From contig NZ_JABMCZ010000003.1 in the NCBI RefSeq assembly GCF_013186535.1, positions 372,001 to 436,000 of the forward strand: DNA of 64,000 nt, read 5' to 3'. The first letter of the stretch is position 1. The number at the start of each line of letters is the position of its first letter. The position numbers and the translations under genes are program-made. The DNA comes from Nocardia terpenica (GTDB lineage Bacteria; Actinomycetota; Actinomycetes; Mycobacteriales; Mycobacteriaceae). The notes under the pieces were generated by a model. It saw only the letters and a program-made list of their open reading frames with translations. It had not been told where the DNA came from and did no database searches. Of the stretch, positions 18,001-25,737 are shown one piece after another.

Positions 18001-18270
18001 TCACCGCCGCGCACGCATGAGATCCCGCACCAACCGGCACGTCTTGTCCGAAGGCGGGCGGATGCCGACGAGTGCGGCTGTGCGGCGGATCCTTTCGTTG
18101 TCGGCGTAGTCGGCGCGGTAGGTGCCGGAGTCCAGCAGGGCGATGGCCAGGCGCATGGCCTTGAGCCTGCGGTTGTGGGTGACATACCACGACCGCGGGC
18201 GCCCGGGCGGCAGCGGGCGCTTCTGCAGCGGGATGTACGGGCGGTCGATGACGATCGGTGTGGTGCCCAC
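18001..18270 (-). CDS. Small conserved hypothetical protein
   Basis: 89 aa, strongly basic, with PLPPGRPRSWYVTHNRRLKA and KTCRLVRDLMRARR at the end. No membrane segment or signal peptide. I do not recognise a family. It is flanked on both sides by GC hairpin arrays. Basic character would suit nucleic-acid binding, but this is only a guess. Confidence 0.6.
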   Translation of the reverse strand: MGTTPIVIDRPYIPLQKRPLPPGRPRSWYVTHNRRLKAMRLAIALLDSGTYRADYADNERIRRTAALVGIRPPSDKTCRLVRDLMRARR

Positions 18271-18346
18271 GGTGGGTCCTCCCCTCGGTCGGGAATCCGC
18301 GCGATTCCTTCGAACGTATCTTCGATTCTACGCCGGGGTACCGACA

Positions 18347-18420
18347 GGTCCCGGCCAAAAGCGTGCCGGGATGACGAGGGCAGCGTGCCGGGATGACGAG
18401 GGCAGCGTGCCGGGACCCCG
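18347..18420. repeat. 22-bp periodic repeat array, divergent intergenic
   Basis: One left arm GGTCCCGGCC AAAA is followed by three right-arm units of 22 bp (GCGTGCCGGGATGACGAGGG plus CA, the last one ending GACCCC). Each right arm can pair with the single left arm. It lies between the divergent 89-aa gene and thioredoxin, where a terminator would be unexpected. Confidence 0.85.
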
Positions 18421-18493
18421 AGGTGGGAAGTCCTTTTCCCGGAGTCGGCAACGATGCTCGGGGTTTCGGGGCGGCCTCCCGCAAGCTGGGGCC

Positions 18494-18823
18494 ATGAACA
18501 CCCACACCCTCGCGGTCACCGATGCATCCTTCGATCGGGACGTGCTCGACAACACCCGGCCCGTGCTCGTGAACTTCTGGGCCACCTGGTGCGGTCCGTG
18601 TCGCCGGATGACGCCGATCCTGGAGGAGGTCGCCGCCGAGAACACCGAGCGGTTCACCGTCGCCCGCATCAATATCGACGAGAACCCGAATGTCGTGCGG
18701 GAGTACGCGATCATGGGCGTGCCGACCACCGTGCTGGTCCGCGACGGCGCCGAGCGGGCCCGGGTCACCGGTGCGATGCCGAAGGCCGTGCTGCTGAACA
18801 GCTTCGCGCCCTACCTCGGCTGA
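18494..18823 (+). CDS. Thioredoxin family protein
   Basis: 109 aa, cytoplasmic. VLVNFWATWCGPCRRMTPIL holds the WCGPC active site and IMGVPTTVLV the cis-Pro loop. Length and motifs are those of a standard thioredoxin. It is followed 20 bases later by a zinc-finger redox protein of the RsrA type, which suggests a thiol-redox pairing. Confidence 0.93.
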   Translation: MNTHTLAVTDASFDRDVLDNTRPVLVNFWATWCGPCRRMTPILEEVAAENTERFTVARINIDENPNVVREYAIMGVPTTVLVRDGAERARVTGAMPKAVLLNSFAPYLG

Positions 18824-18843
18824 GCGCGCTGCGGGCGGATTCC

Positions 18844-19140
18844 GTGGACTGCTTCGAGACCATGGCCGACTCGTGGGTCTTCCTCGACCACGAGTGCGCC
18901 GACGACCACGCGCACGCGCTGTGCGAGCACCTGATCCGCTGCGAGCACTGCCTGTCCGGATTCCTCGGGCAGGCCCTGTTCAAGGAGCGGGTCCGGCGCG
19001 CGTGCGGCGGCGACCACGCCCCGATCCGCCTGCACGTCCGGGTCCACGGCCTGCTCGCGGGTCCGCACGCGCGGGCCCGCCGCTGTGACGGAGGCGGCTG
19101 CGACAGCGCCCACCACCGGGGCGTATCGTGCGAATCATGA
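18844..19140 (+). CDS. RsrA-like zinc-binding anti-sigma factor, orphan
   Basis: About 98 aa from a GTG start. DCFETMADSWVFLDHECADD followed by HALCEHLIRCEHCLSGF matches the ZAS anti-sigma fold of mycothiol-system anti-SigR factors: the zinc motif H-x3-C-x2-C is HLIRCEHC. FKERVRRACGGDHAP fits the following helix. No sigma factor gene is adjacent. The stop overlaps the hemB ATG (ATGA), so it is coupled to hemB. The last 20 residues are unlike the family. Assignment is from the motif only; it may act on a distant ECF sigma factor or as a redox sensor. Confidence 0.7.
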   Translation: MDCFETMADSWVFLDHECADDHAHALCEHLIRCEHCLSGFLGQALFKERVRRACGGDHAPIRLHVRVHGLLAGPHARARRCDGGGCDSAHHRGVSCES

Positions 19141-20114
19141 CCGGAATGGACCGCCCGCGGCGGTTGCGTCGTACCCCCGCGCTGCGTCGCCTCGTCGCCG
19201 AAACCACCCTCGAACCAAGGCAGTTGGTGCTGCCGATGTTCGTCGCCGACGGCCTGGACGAGCCGCGCGAGATCGCATCGATGCCCGGTGTCCGGCAGCA
19301 CACCATGGATTCGCTGCGCAAGGCCGCGGTCGAGGCGGTCACCGCCGGAGTCGGCGGCCTCATGCTGTACGGCGTCCCGCGCCCGGAGGACAAGGACGCG
19401 ACCGGCAGCGGGGCCAGCGATCCGGAGGGCATCCTCAATCGCGGCCTGCGCGCCCTCGCCGACGAGGTCGGCGCCGCCACCGTCGTCATGGCCGACACCT
19501 GCCTGGACGAATTCACCGACCACGGCCACTGCGGCGTGCTGGCCGCCGACGGCTCGGTCGACAACGACGCCACCCTGTCCCACTACGTGGATATGGCGCT
19601 GGCCCAGGCCGAGGCGGGCGCCGACCTGCTCGGCACCAGCGGCATGATGGACGGCCAGGTGGGCGCCATCCGGGCCGCCCTGGACGCCGCCGGTCGCGTC
19701 GACACCGGCATTCTCGCCTACACCGCCAAGTACGCCTCGGCGTTCTACGGCCCGTTCCGCGAGGCCGTCGCCTCCTCGCTGCAGGGCGATCGCCGCACCT
19801 ACCAGCAGGATCCGGCCAACCGCCGGGAGGCGATCCGTGAGCTGGAACTGGACCTGGTCGAGGGCGCCGACATCGTCATGGTGAAACCGGCCATGTCGTA
19901 CCTGGACATCCTGCGCGAGGTGGCCGACCGCTCGACCGTGCCGGTCGCGGCCTATCAGATCTCCGGCGAGTACGCGATGATCACCGCCGCCGCCCAGCGC
20001 GGCTGGATCGACCGCCGCGGCGCGATCCTGGAGTCGCTGCTCGGCATTCGCCGCGCCGGTGCGGATTTCGTGCTCACCTACTGGGCTACCGAGGCCGCAC
20101 ACTGGCTGTCGTGA
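19137..20114 (+). CDS. hemB: Delta-aminolevulinic acid dehydratase (porphobilinogen synthase)
   Basis: 325 aa. Condenses two aminolevulinates to porphobilinogen. LVLPMFVADGLDEPREI is the N-terminal signature, ADTCLDEFTDHGHCGV the metal-site loop, LAYTAKYASAFYGPFREA carries the first Schiff-base Lys region and VMVKPAMSYLDILR the catalytic Lys. ATG chosen because it overlaps the previous stop; a GTG three codons upstream is possible. Overlaps the next membrane gene by four bases. Confidence 0.96.
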   Translation: MTGMDRPRRLRRTPALRRLVAETTLEPRQLVLPMFVADGLDEPREIASMPGVRQHTMDSLRKAAVEAVTAGVGGLMLYGVPRPEDKDATGSGASDPEGILNRGLRALADEVGAATVVMADTCLDEFTDHGHCGVLAADGSVDNDATLSHYVDMALAQAEAGADLLGTSGMMDGQVGAIRAALDAAGRVDTGILAYTAKYASAFYGPFREAVASSLQGDRRTYQQDPANRREAIRELELDLVEGADIVMVKPAMSYLDILREVADRSTVPVAAYQISGEYAMITAAAQRGWIDRRGAILESLLGIRRAGADFVLTYWATEAAHWLS

Positions 20115-20632
20115 ATCCGTGGAATCAGCCGGGGCAGCCCGGAGCCGGTGCGACCGTGCCGACGGACGTCCGCACCGCGTGCCAATTGTGGTGGGCTGCC
20201 ATCGGATTCGGCGTGATCCGGCTGCTGGCCGGGGCCGCGGGCCGCTACGCCGACCGGCATACCCTGGCGCAGCAGCTCTACGACCAGGTGCGCACCCAGC
20301 AGCCGCAGGCCACGCTCGCCGAGGTCGAGCTGATGGTGTCGGTGCTGGAGGTCCTGATCGTGGTGTTCGGACTGGGGCTGGCGGCCGGGGCATTGGCGGT
20401 GGCGCATCAGCTGCGCCGCGGAAAGCTGTGGGCGCGCACGCTGTTCGATGTGGCCGCCGTGGTGCTGGTGCTGGGCGCGGTCGGCTCGATGATCGGCCTG
20501 GGCGCGGTGTCGGGCACCGCGCAGATGCTCTCCGGCGCCGCCGCCATTCTGCAGGCGGTGATCGCGGGCGGAGCCGTATTCCTGTGCCATCGTGCCGAAT
20601 CCGAGGAGTATTTCCGGATGAACGGCAGGTGA
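20111..20632 (+). CDS. Four-helix membrane protein after hemB
   Basis: 173 aa. About four hydrophobic segments: LWWAAIGFGVIRLLAGA, a long one from VSVLEVLIVVFGLGLAAGAL, TLFDVAAVVLVLGAVGSMIG and ILQAVIAGGAVFLC. The stretch between the first two is polar (QLYDQVRTQQPQ). It resembles uncharacterised actinobacterial membrane proteins next to hemB. GTG start overlapping the hemB stop; a GC hairpin follows directly. Confidence 0.75.
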   Translation: MNPWNQPGQPGAGATVPTDVRTACQLWWAAIGFGVIRLLAGAAGRYADRHTLAQQLYDQVRTQQPQATLAEVELMVSVLEVLIVVFGLGLAAGALAVAHQLRRGKLWARTLFDVAAVVLVLGAVGSMIGLGAVSGTAQMLSGAAAILQAVIAGGAVFLCHRAESEEYFRMNGR

Positions 20633-20656
20633 TCCCGGCCAAAAAGCATGCCGGGA
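20633..20656. repeat. Dispersed TCCCGGC hairpin
   Basis: TCCCGGC and GCCGGGA flank a CAAAAAGCAT loop, starting one base after the membrane protein stop. Single copy without tandem units; probably a terminator. Confidence 0.75.
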
Positions 20657-20793
20657 TGACGCGGGCGAATTTGTGTGAAACAGACCAGGATGTATCGTGA
20701 GGGTTGTCACAGCGGACTTGGGAACCGGAAGTCGTAGGTCGGACGTTGTTCTACGGATTGCGTCGCGGTCGTTCCGGTGGAGCGGAGGCATCG

Positions 20794-20913
20794 GTGCGAG
20801 TGGTCATTCAGCAGCCGCAGAGTCTTCGGCGCGATGTGCTGGTATTGAGCCTGTTGCTCGTTTTCGGAGTGCTCACCCTGGCGGTGCTGTTGCTCCCCGG
20901 GAAGGTCGGCTGA
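20794..20913 (+). CDS. Small single-pass membrane peptide
   Basis: 39 aa from a GTG start with GGAGG six bases upstream. The sequence is QQPQSLRRDVLVLSLLLVFG and VLTLAVLLLPGKVG: a short basic head and one 22-residue membrane segment. The frame is open further upstream (69 aa in total) but without such a ribosome site. It precedes the 166-aa membrane gene by 16 bases and probably belongs to that operon. Not recognised. Confidence 0.5.
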   Translation: MRVVIQQPQSLRRDVLVLSLLLVFGVLTLAVLLLPGKVG

Positions 20914-20929
20914 CCCCCGGAGGCCGCGC

Positions 20930-21430
20930 GTGAGCGATGCGCCCACGCCCCCCGTGTTGTTCGCCGAGCCCGGCGTGCGCTGGCGCACCGTCGCCTACGG
21001 TCCGCTGCTGTGCCTGGTCGTCCTGGTGCTGGAACTCGTCTTCCGGCGTGGGCCGGTGCACTGGTTCGGCCTGCTGTTCTGCGCACTGCTGCTCGCGGGT
21101 TTCGTTGCGCTGCAGGTGGTTGCCGGGCGGCGGCACGTGAGCGTCGAACTCACCGCCGACGCGCTGCGCGAGGGCGTCGAAACCCTGCCGTTGCGGACCA
21201 TCGCGGAGGTGTTCCCCGAACACGACGAGGACGCCTGGGAGGATGAGCCCTGGCGTTCGGCCCGGGCGCTGGGCGAACTGAGCGGCGTACCGCGTCGCCG
21301 CACCGGCATCGGGCTGCGGCTGCGCGACGGCGGGATGGTCCAGGCGTGGGCGCGCGACCACGGGCGCCTGCGCGCGGAGCTGACCGCCGCACTGGCTCGA
21401 GACCCCGACGGTGAACAGGAGGCGCGGTGA
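20930..21430 (+). CDS. Membrane protein with PH-like domain
   Basis: 166 aa. Two membrane helices near the N-terminus (PLLCLVVLVLELVF and GLLFCALLLAGFVALQVVA), then a soluble domain starting VSVELTADALREGVETLPL with IAEVFPEHD and GIGLRLRDGGMVQAWARD. The helix-pair-plus-beta pattern is that of DUF3093/PH-like actinobacterial proteins. Role unknown. GTG start, GGAGG at nine bases. Overlaps the next gene by four bases. Confidence 0.7.
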   Translation: MSDAPTPPVLFAEPGVRWRTVAYGPLLCLVVLVLELVFRRGPVHWFGLLFCALLLAGFVALQVVAGRRHVSVELTADALREGVETLPLRTIAEVFPEHDEDAWEDEPWRSARALGELSGVPRRRTGIGLRLRDGGMVQAWARDHGRLRAELTAALARDPDGEQEAR

Positions 21431-21663
21431 GACGACGGCTGTGGCTGGGCATCGATGCGGTGCTCGCCGTGCTCTGCCTGGTCGCGGCGGTCCGCAGCTG
21501 GCATGCCGGGATCGGCACCACCTTCTTCGCCGCCGACGGCGACCAGCCCGCCTTCGAGGCCACCCGCTACATCGGGCCGTGGCTCGCGCTGGCCGCGCTG
21601 CTGGTCGTCGTCGCCGGACTGGCCCTGATCGATCTCGTGGTCCGCTGGGCCCGCCGCGAGTAG
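21427..21663 (+). CDS. Small two-helix membrane protein
   Basis: 78 aa, GTG start overlapping the previous stop. Two membrane helices (LGIDAVLAVLCLVAAVRSW and IGPWLALAALLVVVAGLALI) flank an outer loop of about 20 residues (GIGTTFFAADGDQPAFEATR). Not recognised. It is the last gene of the small membrane operon and converges on the secreted protein gene with one base between them. Confidence 0.7.
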   Translation: MRRRLWLGIDAVLAVLCLVAAVRSWHAGIGTTFFAADGDQPAFEATRYIGPWLALAALLVVVAGLALIDLVVRWARRE

Positions 21664-21664
21664 G

Positions 21665-22051
21665 TCAGTTCCAGCGCTGATAGACGTCGAGCACGCGAGA
21701 GCCGTGCGTCCCCGGCGCATTCAGATAGACGGTGACGGTGCCGTCGCCGTGGTTGGCGGCCTCCAGGATCACCTGCCGCAGCGAGGCGTGTACGCCGCCG
21801 TGCTCGTCGCGGTAGAGCGTGGAGTCGCCGCGAATGCCCGCGCCGATCCGGTTCATCGGCACGGCCATGGCGAACAGCGCCGGGAGCGGGCTGTCGGCCA
21901 CCGCCGCGGTCTCGCCGTGGGACAGATCGATCCCGATGCGGCCCTGATCGGGCTGGGCGATCGGCACCGCCGCCGACGCCGTGGCACATGCCAGGCATCC
22001 CGCGCCGACAAGGGTGGTGAACAGGGTCGCGCCGAGCACGGTGATCCGCAT
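21665..22051 (-). CDS. Secreted hypothetical protein
   Basis: 128 aa. The N-terminus MRITVLGATLFTTLVGAGCL then ACATASA is a signal peptide; a Cys at LVGAGC could alternatively be a weak lipobox. The mature protein has DLSHGETAAVADSPLPALF and GTVTVYLNAPGTHGSRVLDV, suggesting a small beta-rich domain. No family recognised. Confidence 0.65.
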   Translation of the reverse strand: MRITVLGATLFTTLVGAGCLACATASAAVPIAQPDQGRIGIDLSHGETAAVADSPLPALFAMAVPMNRIGAGIRGDSTLYRDEHGGVHASLRQVILEAANHGDGTVTVYLNAPGTHGSRVLDVYQRWN

Positions 22052-22305
22052 GTGATCCCTCCCGCCCTGGTGGATGTTTCGGTCGGGTCGAGCGTACGCA
22101 TTGGCAATCGTTCAGCGATCGAATTCGAGCGAAGATTTTCCGGCGTGTTGTGGTTGTGTTCGCTCCCTGCGGTTTTCGGATGGCGATGGAGCAAATCGCC
22201 GGAAACGGGCACTTTCCGGGCGCGCGGGCCGGTGCGACGTGGCCTGGATCACCCAACTACACCCTGTCGTCGACCGATTCCGGCCGGGCTGAGACACTGG
22301 GTGCC

Positions 22306-23643
22306 GTGAGTTCTTCTCCGCGCGCGACCCAGGTGACCGTGCCGGTCTCCGCCCAACTCTTCGACCGCGCCGCCGCGATCATTCCCGGCGGGGTCAACTC
22401 GCCGGTGCGGGCCTTCAAATCCGTCGGCGGCACACCGCGATTCATCGACTCCGCGCGCGGATACATGCTCGTCGACGCCGACGGCAACGAGTATGTCGAT
22501 CTGGTCTGCTCCTGGGGCCCGATGATCCTGGGCCACGCCCACCCGGCGGTGGTGGACGCGGTGCGGCGCGTCGCGATGAGCGGCCTGTCGTTCGGCGCGC
22601 CGACCGCCGCCGAGATCGAGCTGGCCGAGGCCATCGCGGCCCGGGTCGAGCCGGTGCAGCGGGTGCGGCTGGTCAACTCCGGCACCGAGGCCACCATGAG
22701 CGCGGTCCGGCTGGCGCGCGGCTGCACCGGCCGCAGCAAGATCATCAAGTTCTCCGGCTGCTACCACGGGCACGTGGACGCGCTGCTGGCCGACGCGGGT
22801 TCGGGCGTGGCGACGCTGGGCCTGCCGACCTCGCCGGGCGTCACCGGCGCGCAGGCCGCCGACACCCTGGTGCTGCCCTACAACGATCTCGACGCGGTCG
22901 CCGCCGCGTTCGCCGAGTTCCCGGATCAGATCGCGTGCGTGATCACCGAGGCCGCGGCCGGGAACATGGGCACGGTCGCCCCGCTGCCCGGCTTCAACGC
23001 CGGTCTGCGCAAGCTGACCAGCGAGCACGGCGCGCTGCTGATCATGGACGAGGTGATGACCGGCTTCCGGGTGAGCCCGTCGGGCTGGTTCGGCCTCGAC
23101 GGCGTCGCGGGCGACCTGTACACCTTCGGCAAGGTGATGAGCGGCGGCCTGCCCGCCGCGGCCTTCGGCGGCCGGGCCGAGTTCATGGACCGGCTCGCCC
23201 CGCTCGGCCCGGTCTACCAGGCGGGCACCCTGTCCGGGAATCCCGTCGCGGTCGCCGCCGGGCTCGCCACGCTGCGCGCCGCCGACGACGCGGTGTACTC
23301 CGCGCTGGACCGCAATGCCGAGCGGCTGGGCGGGCTGCTGCGCGAGGCGCTGACGGCGGCGGGCGTCGCCCACACCGTCCAATTCGCGGGCAATATGGTG
23401 AGCGTGTTCTTCGCCGACCGTCCGGTCACCGACTACGCCGCCGCCAAGGCCAGCGACACCTGGCGATTCCCGGCGTTCTTCCACGCGCTGCTCGAACGCG
23501 GTGTGTATCCGCCGCCGAGCGCGTTCGAGACGTGGTTCGTGTCCGCGGCGCTCGACGAGGACGCATTCGACCGAATCGCCTCCGCCCTGCCCGCGGCCGC
23601 CGCGGCCGCGGCGGCCGCAACACCCGAAGGACCTCGCGCGTGA
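22306..23643 (+). CDS. hemL: Glutamate-1-semialdehyde 2,1-aminomutase
   Basis: 445 aa, PLP enzyme converting glutamate-1-semialdehyde to aminolevulinate. IPGGVNSPVRAFKSVGGTP, NSGTEATMSAVRLARG, FSGCYHGHVD, LIMDEVMTGFRV and YTFGKVMSGGLPAAAFGG (PLP Lys in FGKVMSGG) are all present. GTG start chosen by homology to the usual N-terminus. A nine-residue alanine run near the C-terminus is coded by GC-only codons. Overlaps the phosphatase-like gene by four bases. Confidence 0.96.
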   Translation: MSSSPRATQVTVPVSAQLFDRAAAIIPGGVNSPVRAFKSVGGTPRFIDSARGYMLVDADGNEYVDLVCSWGPMILGHAHPAVVDAVRRVAMSGLSFGAPTAAEIELAEAIAARVEPVQRVRLVNSGTEATMSAVRLARGCTGRSKIIKFSGCYHGHVDALLADAGSGVATLGLPTSPGVTGAQAADTLVLPYNDLDAVAAAFAEFPDQIACVITEAAAGNMGTVAPLPGFNAGLRKLTSEHGALLIMDEVMTGFRVSPSGWFGLDGVAGDLYTFGKVMSGGLPAAAFGGRAEFMDRLAPLGPVYQAGTLSGNPVAVAAGLATLRAADDAVYSALDRNAERLGGLLREALTAAGVAHTVQFAGNMVSVFFADRPVTDYAAAKASDTWRFPAFFHALLERGVYPPPSAFETWFVSAALDEDAFDRIASALPAAAAAAAAATPEGPRA

Positions 23644-24314
23644 GCGACGCAGACCATACCTCCACGCCCGGCGACGTTCCCGCCGATGTCGAAACCATCG
23701 TGCACGTCATGCGGCACGGGGAGGTGCACAACCCGAAGGGCATTCTCTACGGTCGGCTCCCCGGATTCAGCCTGTCGGTGACCGGGCGCGCCCAGGCCGC
23801 GACGGTGGCCCGGTCGCTGGCCGATCACGACATCACGCTGGTGGTGGCCTCGCCGCTGCAGCGGGCGCGGGAGACCGCGGAACCCATTGCGGCGCAACAC
23901 GATCTGCTGATCCGCACGGACGACAACCTGATCGAGGCCGGGAACACCTTCGAGGGCCTGCGGGTCGCCGTCGGCGACGGCGCGCTGCGCAAGCCGCGGC
24001 ACTGGTGGAAGCTGCGCGACCCGTTCACCCCGTCCTGGGGCGAGCCGTACCTGCAGATCGCGCACCGCATGCTGGCCGCGGTGAACAAGGCGCGGGTGGA
24101 GGCGGCCGGGCACGAGGCGGTGCTGGTCTCGCATCAGCTGCCGGTGTGGACGCTGCGGCGGTTCCTGGAGGGCAAGCGGCTGTGGCACGATCCGCGCTCG
24201 CGGCAGTGCTCGCTGGCCTCGCTGACATCGCTGGTGTACCAGGGCGACACGCTCATCGATATCGTCTACTCCGAGCCTGCCGGTGAGTCGGATCCGCGGG
24301 TGACCGGGGCATGA
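23640..24314 (+). CDS. Histidine phosphatase (phosphoglycerate mutase-like) family protein
   Basis: 224 aa. VHVMRHGEVHNPKGILYGRL is the RHG catalytic loop with the phospho-His, ASPLQRARETAEPI carries the second Arg, and VLVSHQLPV the second His. This is the Rv0525-type protein between hemL and the cytochrome c maturation genes; substrate unknown. GTG start. Overlaps hemL and the thioredoxin-like gene by four bases each. Confidence 0.88.
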   Translation: MSDADHTSTPGDVPADVETIVHVMRHGEVHNPKGILYGRLPGFSLSVTGRAQAATVARSLADHDITLVVASPLQRARETAEPIAAQHDLLIRTDDNLIEAGNTFEGLRVAVGDGALRKPRHWWKLRDPFTPSWGEPYLQIAHRMLAAVNKARVEAAGHEAVLVSHQLPVWTLRRFLEGKRLWHDPRSRQCSLASLTSLVYQGDTLIDIVYSEPAGESDPRVTGA

Positions 24315-24907
24315 GAAGGGCGCTGCCGATCCTGCTGGCCTGCGCCGCCCTGGTGGCGGTGCTGGCCGGATGCACGTCCGACAAGGATGCGGTGGCGCAG
24401 GGCGGCACCTTCGATTTCGTCTCGCCCGGCGGCAAGACCGAGATCTTCTACGACCCGCCCGCCTCGCGCGGCACCATCGGCACACTCGCCGGGCCGGACC
24501 TGATGACCGGCAAGACCATCGGGGTCGCGGATTTCCCGAATCAGGTTGTGGTGCTGAACCTCTGGGGCCAGTGGTGCGGCCCGTGCCGGGCGGAGGCCCC
24601 GGCCCTGGAGAAGGTCTACGAGCAGTCCAAGGCGCGCGGCGTCGCCTTCCTGGGCATCAATGTCCGCGACCCGCAGCAGGACAAGGCGCAGGACTTCGTC
24701 ACCAGCAATCACGTCGGCTACCCCTCCGTCTACGACCCGTCGATGCGCACCCTGCTCGCGCTCGGCGCCAAGTTCCCCACCAGCTCCATCCCCACCACGA
24801 TCGTGCTGGACCGCCACCACCGTGTCGCCGCCATCTACCTGCGCACCCTGCTCGCCGAGGACCTCCAGCCGGTGGTGGACCGCATTGCGGCGGAGGGTAA
24901 TTCGTGA
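24311..24907 (+). CDS. TlpA/ResA-like thiol-disulfide oxidoreductase lipoprotein
   Basis: 198 aa. Signal ILLACAALVAVLAGC ends in an LAGC lipobox, so the protein is anchored outside the membrane. NLWGQWCGPCRAEAPALEKV holds the WCGPC pair, and SSIPTTIVLDRHHRVA the cis-Pro strand. In system II maturation such a protein reduces apocytochrome c heme-binding Cys using electrons from CcdA. It is directly upstream of ccdA with an overlap. Confidence 0.9.
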   Translation: MRRALPILLACAALVAVLAGCTSDKDAVAQGGTFDFVSPGGKTEIFYDPPASRGTIGTLAGPDLMTGKTIGVADFPNQVVVLNLWGQWCGPCRAEAPALEKVYEQSKARGVAFLGINVRDPQQDKAQDFVTSNHVGYPSVYDPSMRTLLALGAKFPTSSIPTTIVLDRHHRVAAIYLRTLLAEDLQPVVDRIAAEGNS

Positions 24908-25737
24908 GTGCGAATGTGAGTGTGCTTGCGTCCGTAGGCGATTCGTTCCAGCAGACGGCGGCGACCGGGCCGCTGCTGCTCGCCCTGGGGGCGTGTGTGC
25001 TGGCGGGGCTGGTGTCCTTCGCCTCGCCGTGCGTGGTGCCGCTGGTGCCCGGATACCTGTCGTATCTCGCGGGATTGGTCGGAGCCGAGGCGCCGCCGGT
25101 CACCGTGGCCGAGGCGAAGGGTAAGCGGGTCGCGCTCGCCGCGGGTACCGGGCGGGCGCGGGTGGCCGGTGCGGCCGGGCTGTTCGTCGCCGGATTCACC
25201 GTCGTGTTCGTGCTCGCCTCGGTGACGGTGTTCGGCGTCATCCAGACGCTGAACGTGAATCGGGAACTGCTGCAACGCGTCGGCGGCGTGGTCACCATCC
25301 TCATGGGCCTGGTCTTCCTGGGCCTGGTACCGGCGCTGCAGCGCGACACCCGGATGCATCCGCGGCGGCTGACCGGCGTCGTCGGGGCCCCGCTGCTGGG
25401 CGCGGTGTTCGCGCTGGGCTGGACGCCGTGCCTGGGCCCGACCCTGTCCGGCGTGATGGCCGTGTCCGCGGGCACCGAGGGCACCACCGCCGCGCGCGGC
25501 GTGCTGCTGATCGTCGCGTACTGCCTGGGCCTCGGCCTGCCGTTCGTGATCCTGGCGTTCGGTTCCGCGAGCGCCCTGCGCGGTGTGGGCTGGCTGCGCC
25601 GTAATTCGCGCACCATTCAGGTGGTCGGCGGGATCCTGCTCGTCGCGGTCGGCATTGCGCTGGTCACCGGCGCGTGGGACCAGTTCGTCGGCTGGGTGCG
25701 CAATGTCTTCGTCTCCGATGTGACTCTGCCGATCTGA
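24904..25737 (+). CDS. ccdA: Cytochrome c biogenesis protein CcdA
   Basis: 277 aa, six membrane helices. SFASPCVVPLVPGYLSYL and LGWTPCLGPTLSGVMA hold the paired membrane Cys next to Pro, the redox-active residues that pass electrons from cytoplasmic thioredoxin to the outer thioredoxin-like protein. The loop after helix 1 (VAEAKGKRVALAAGTGRARV) is longer than usual. GTG start. Confidence 0.95.
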   Translation: MSANVSVLASVGDSFQQTAATGPLLLALGACVLAGLVSFASPCVVPLVPGYLSYLAGLVGAEAPPVTVAEAKGKRVALAAGTGRARVAGAAGLFVAGFTVVFVLASVTVFGVIQTLNVNRELLQRVGGVVTILMGLVFLGLVPALQRDTRMHPRRLTGVVGAPLLGAVFALGWTPCLGPTLSGVMAVSAGTEGTTAARGVLLIVAYCLGLGLPFVILAFGSASALRGVGWLRRNSRTIQVVGGILLVAVGIALVTGAWDQFVGWVRNVFVSDVTLPI

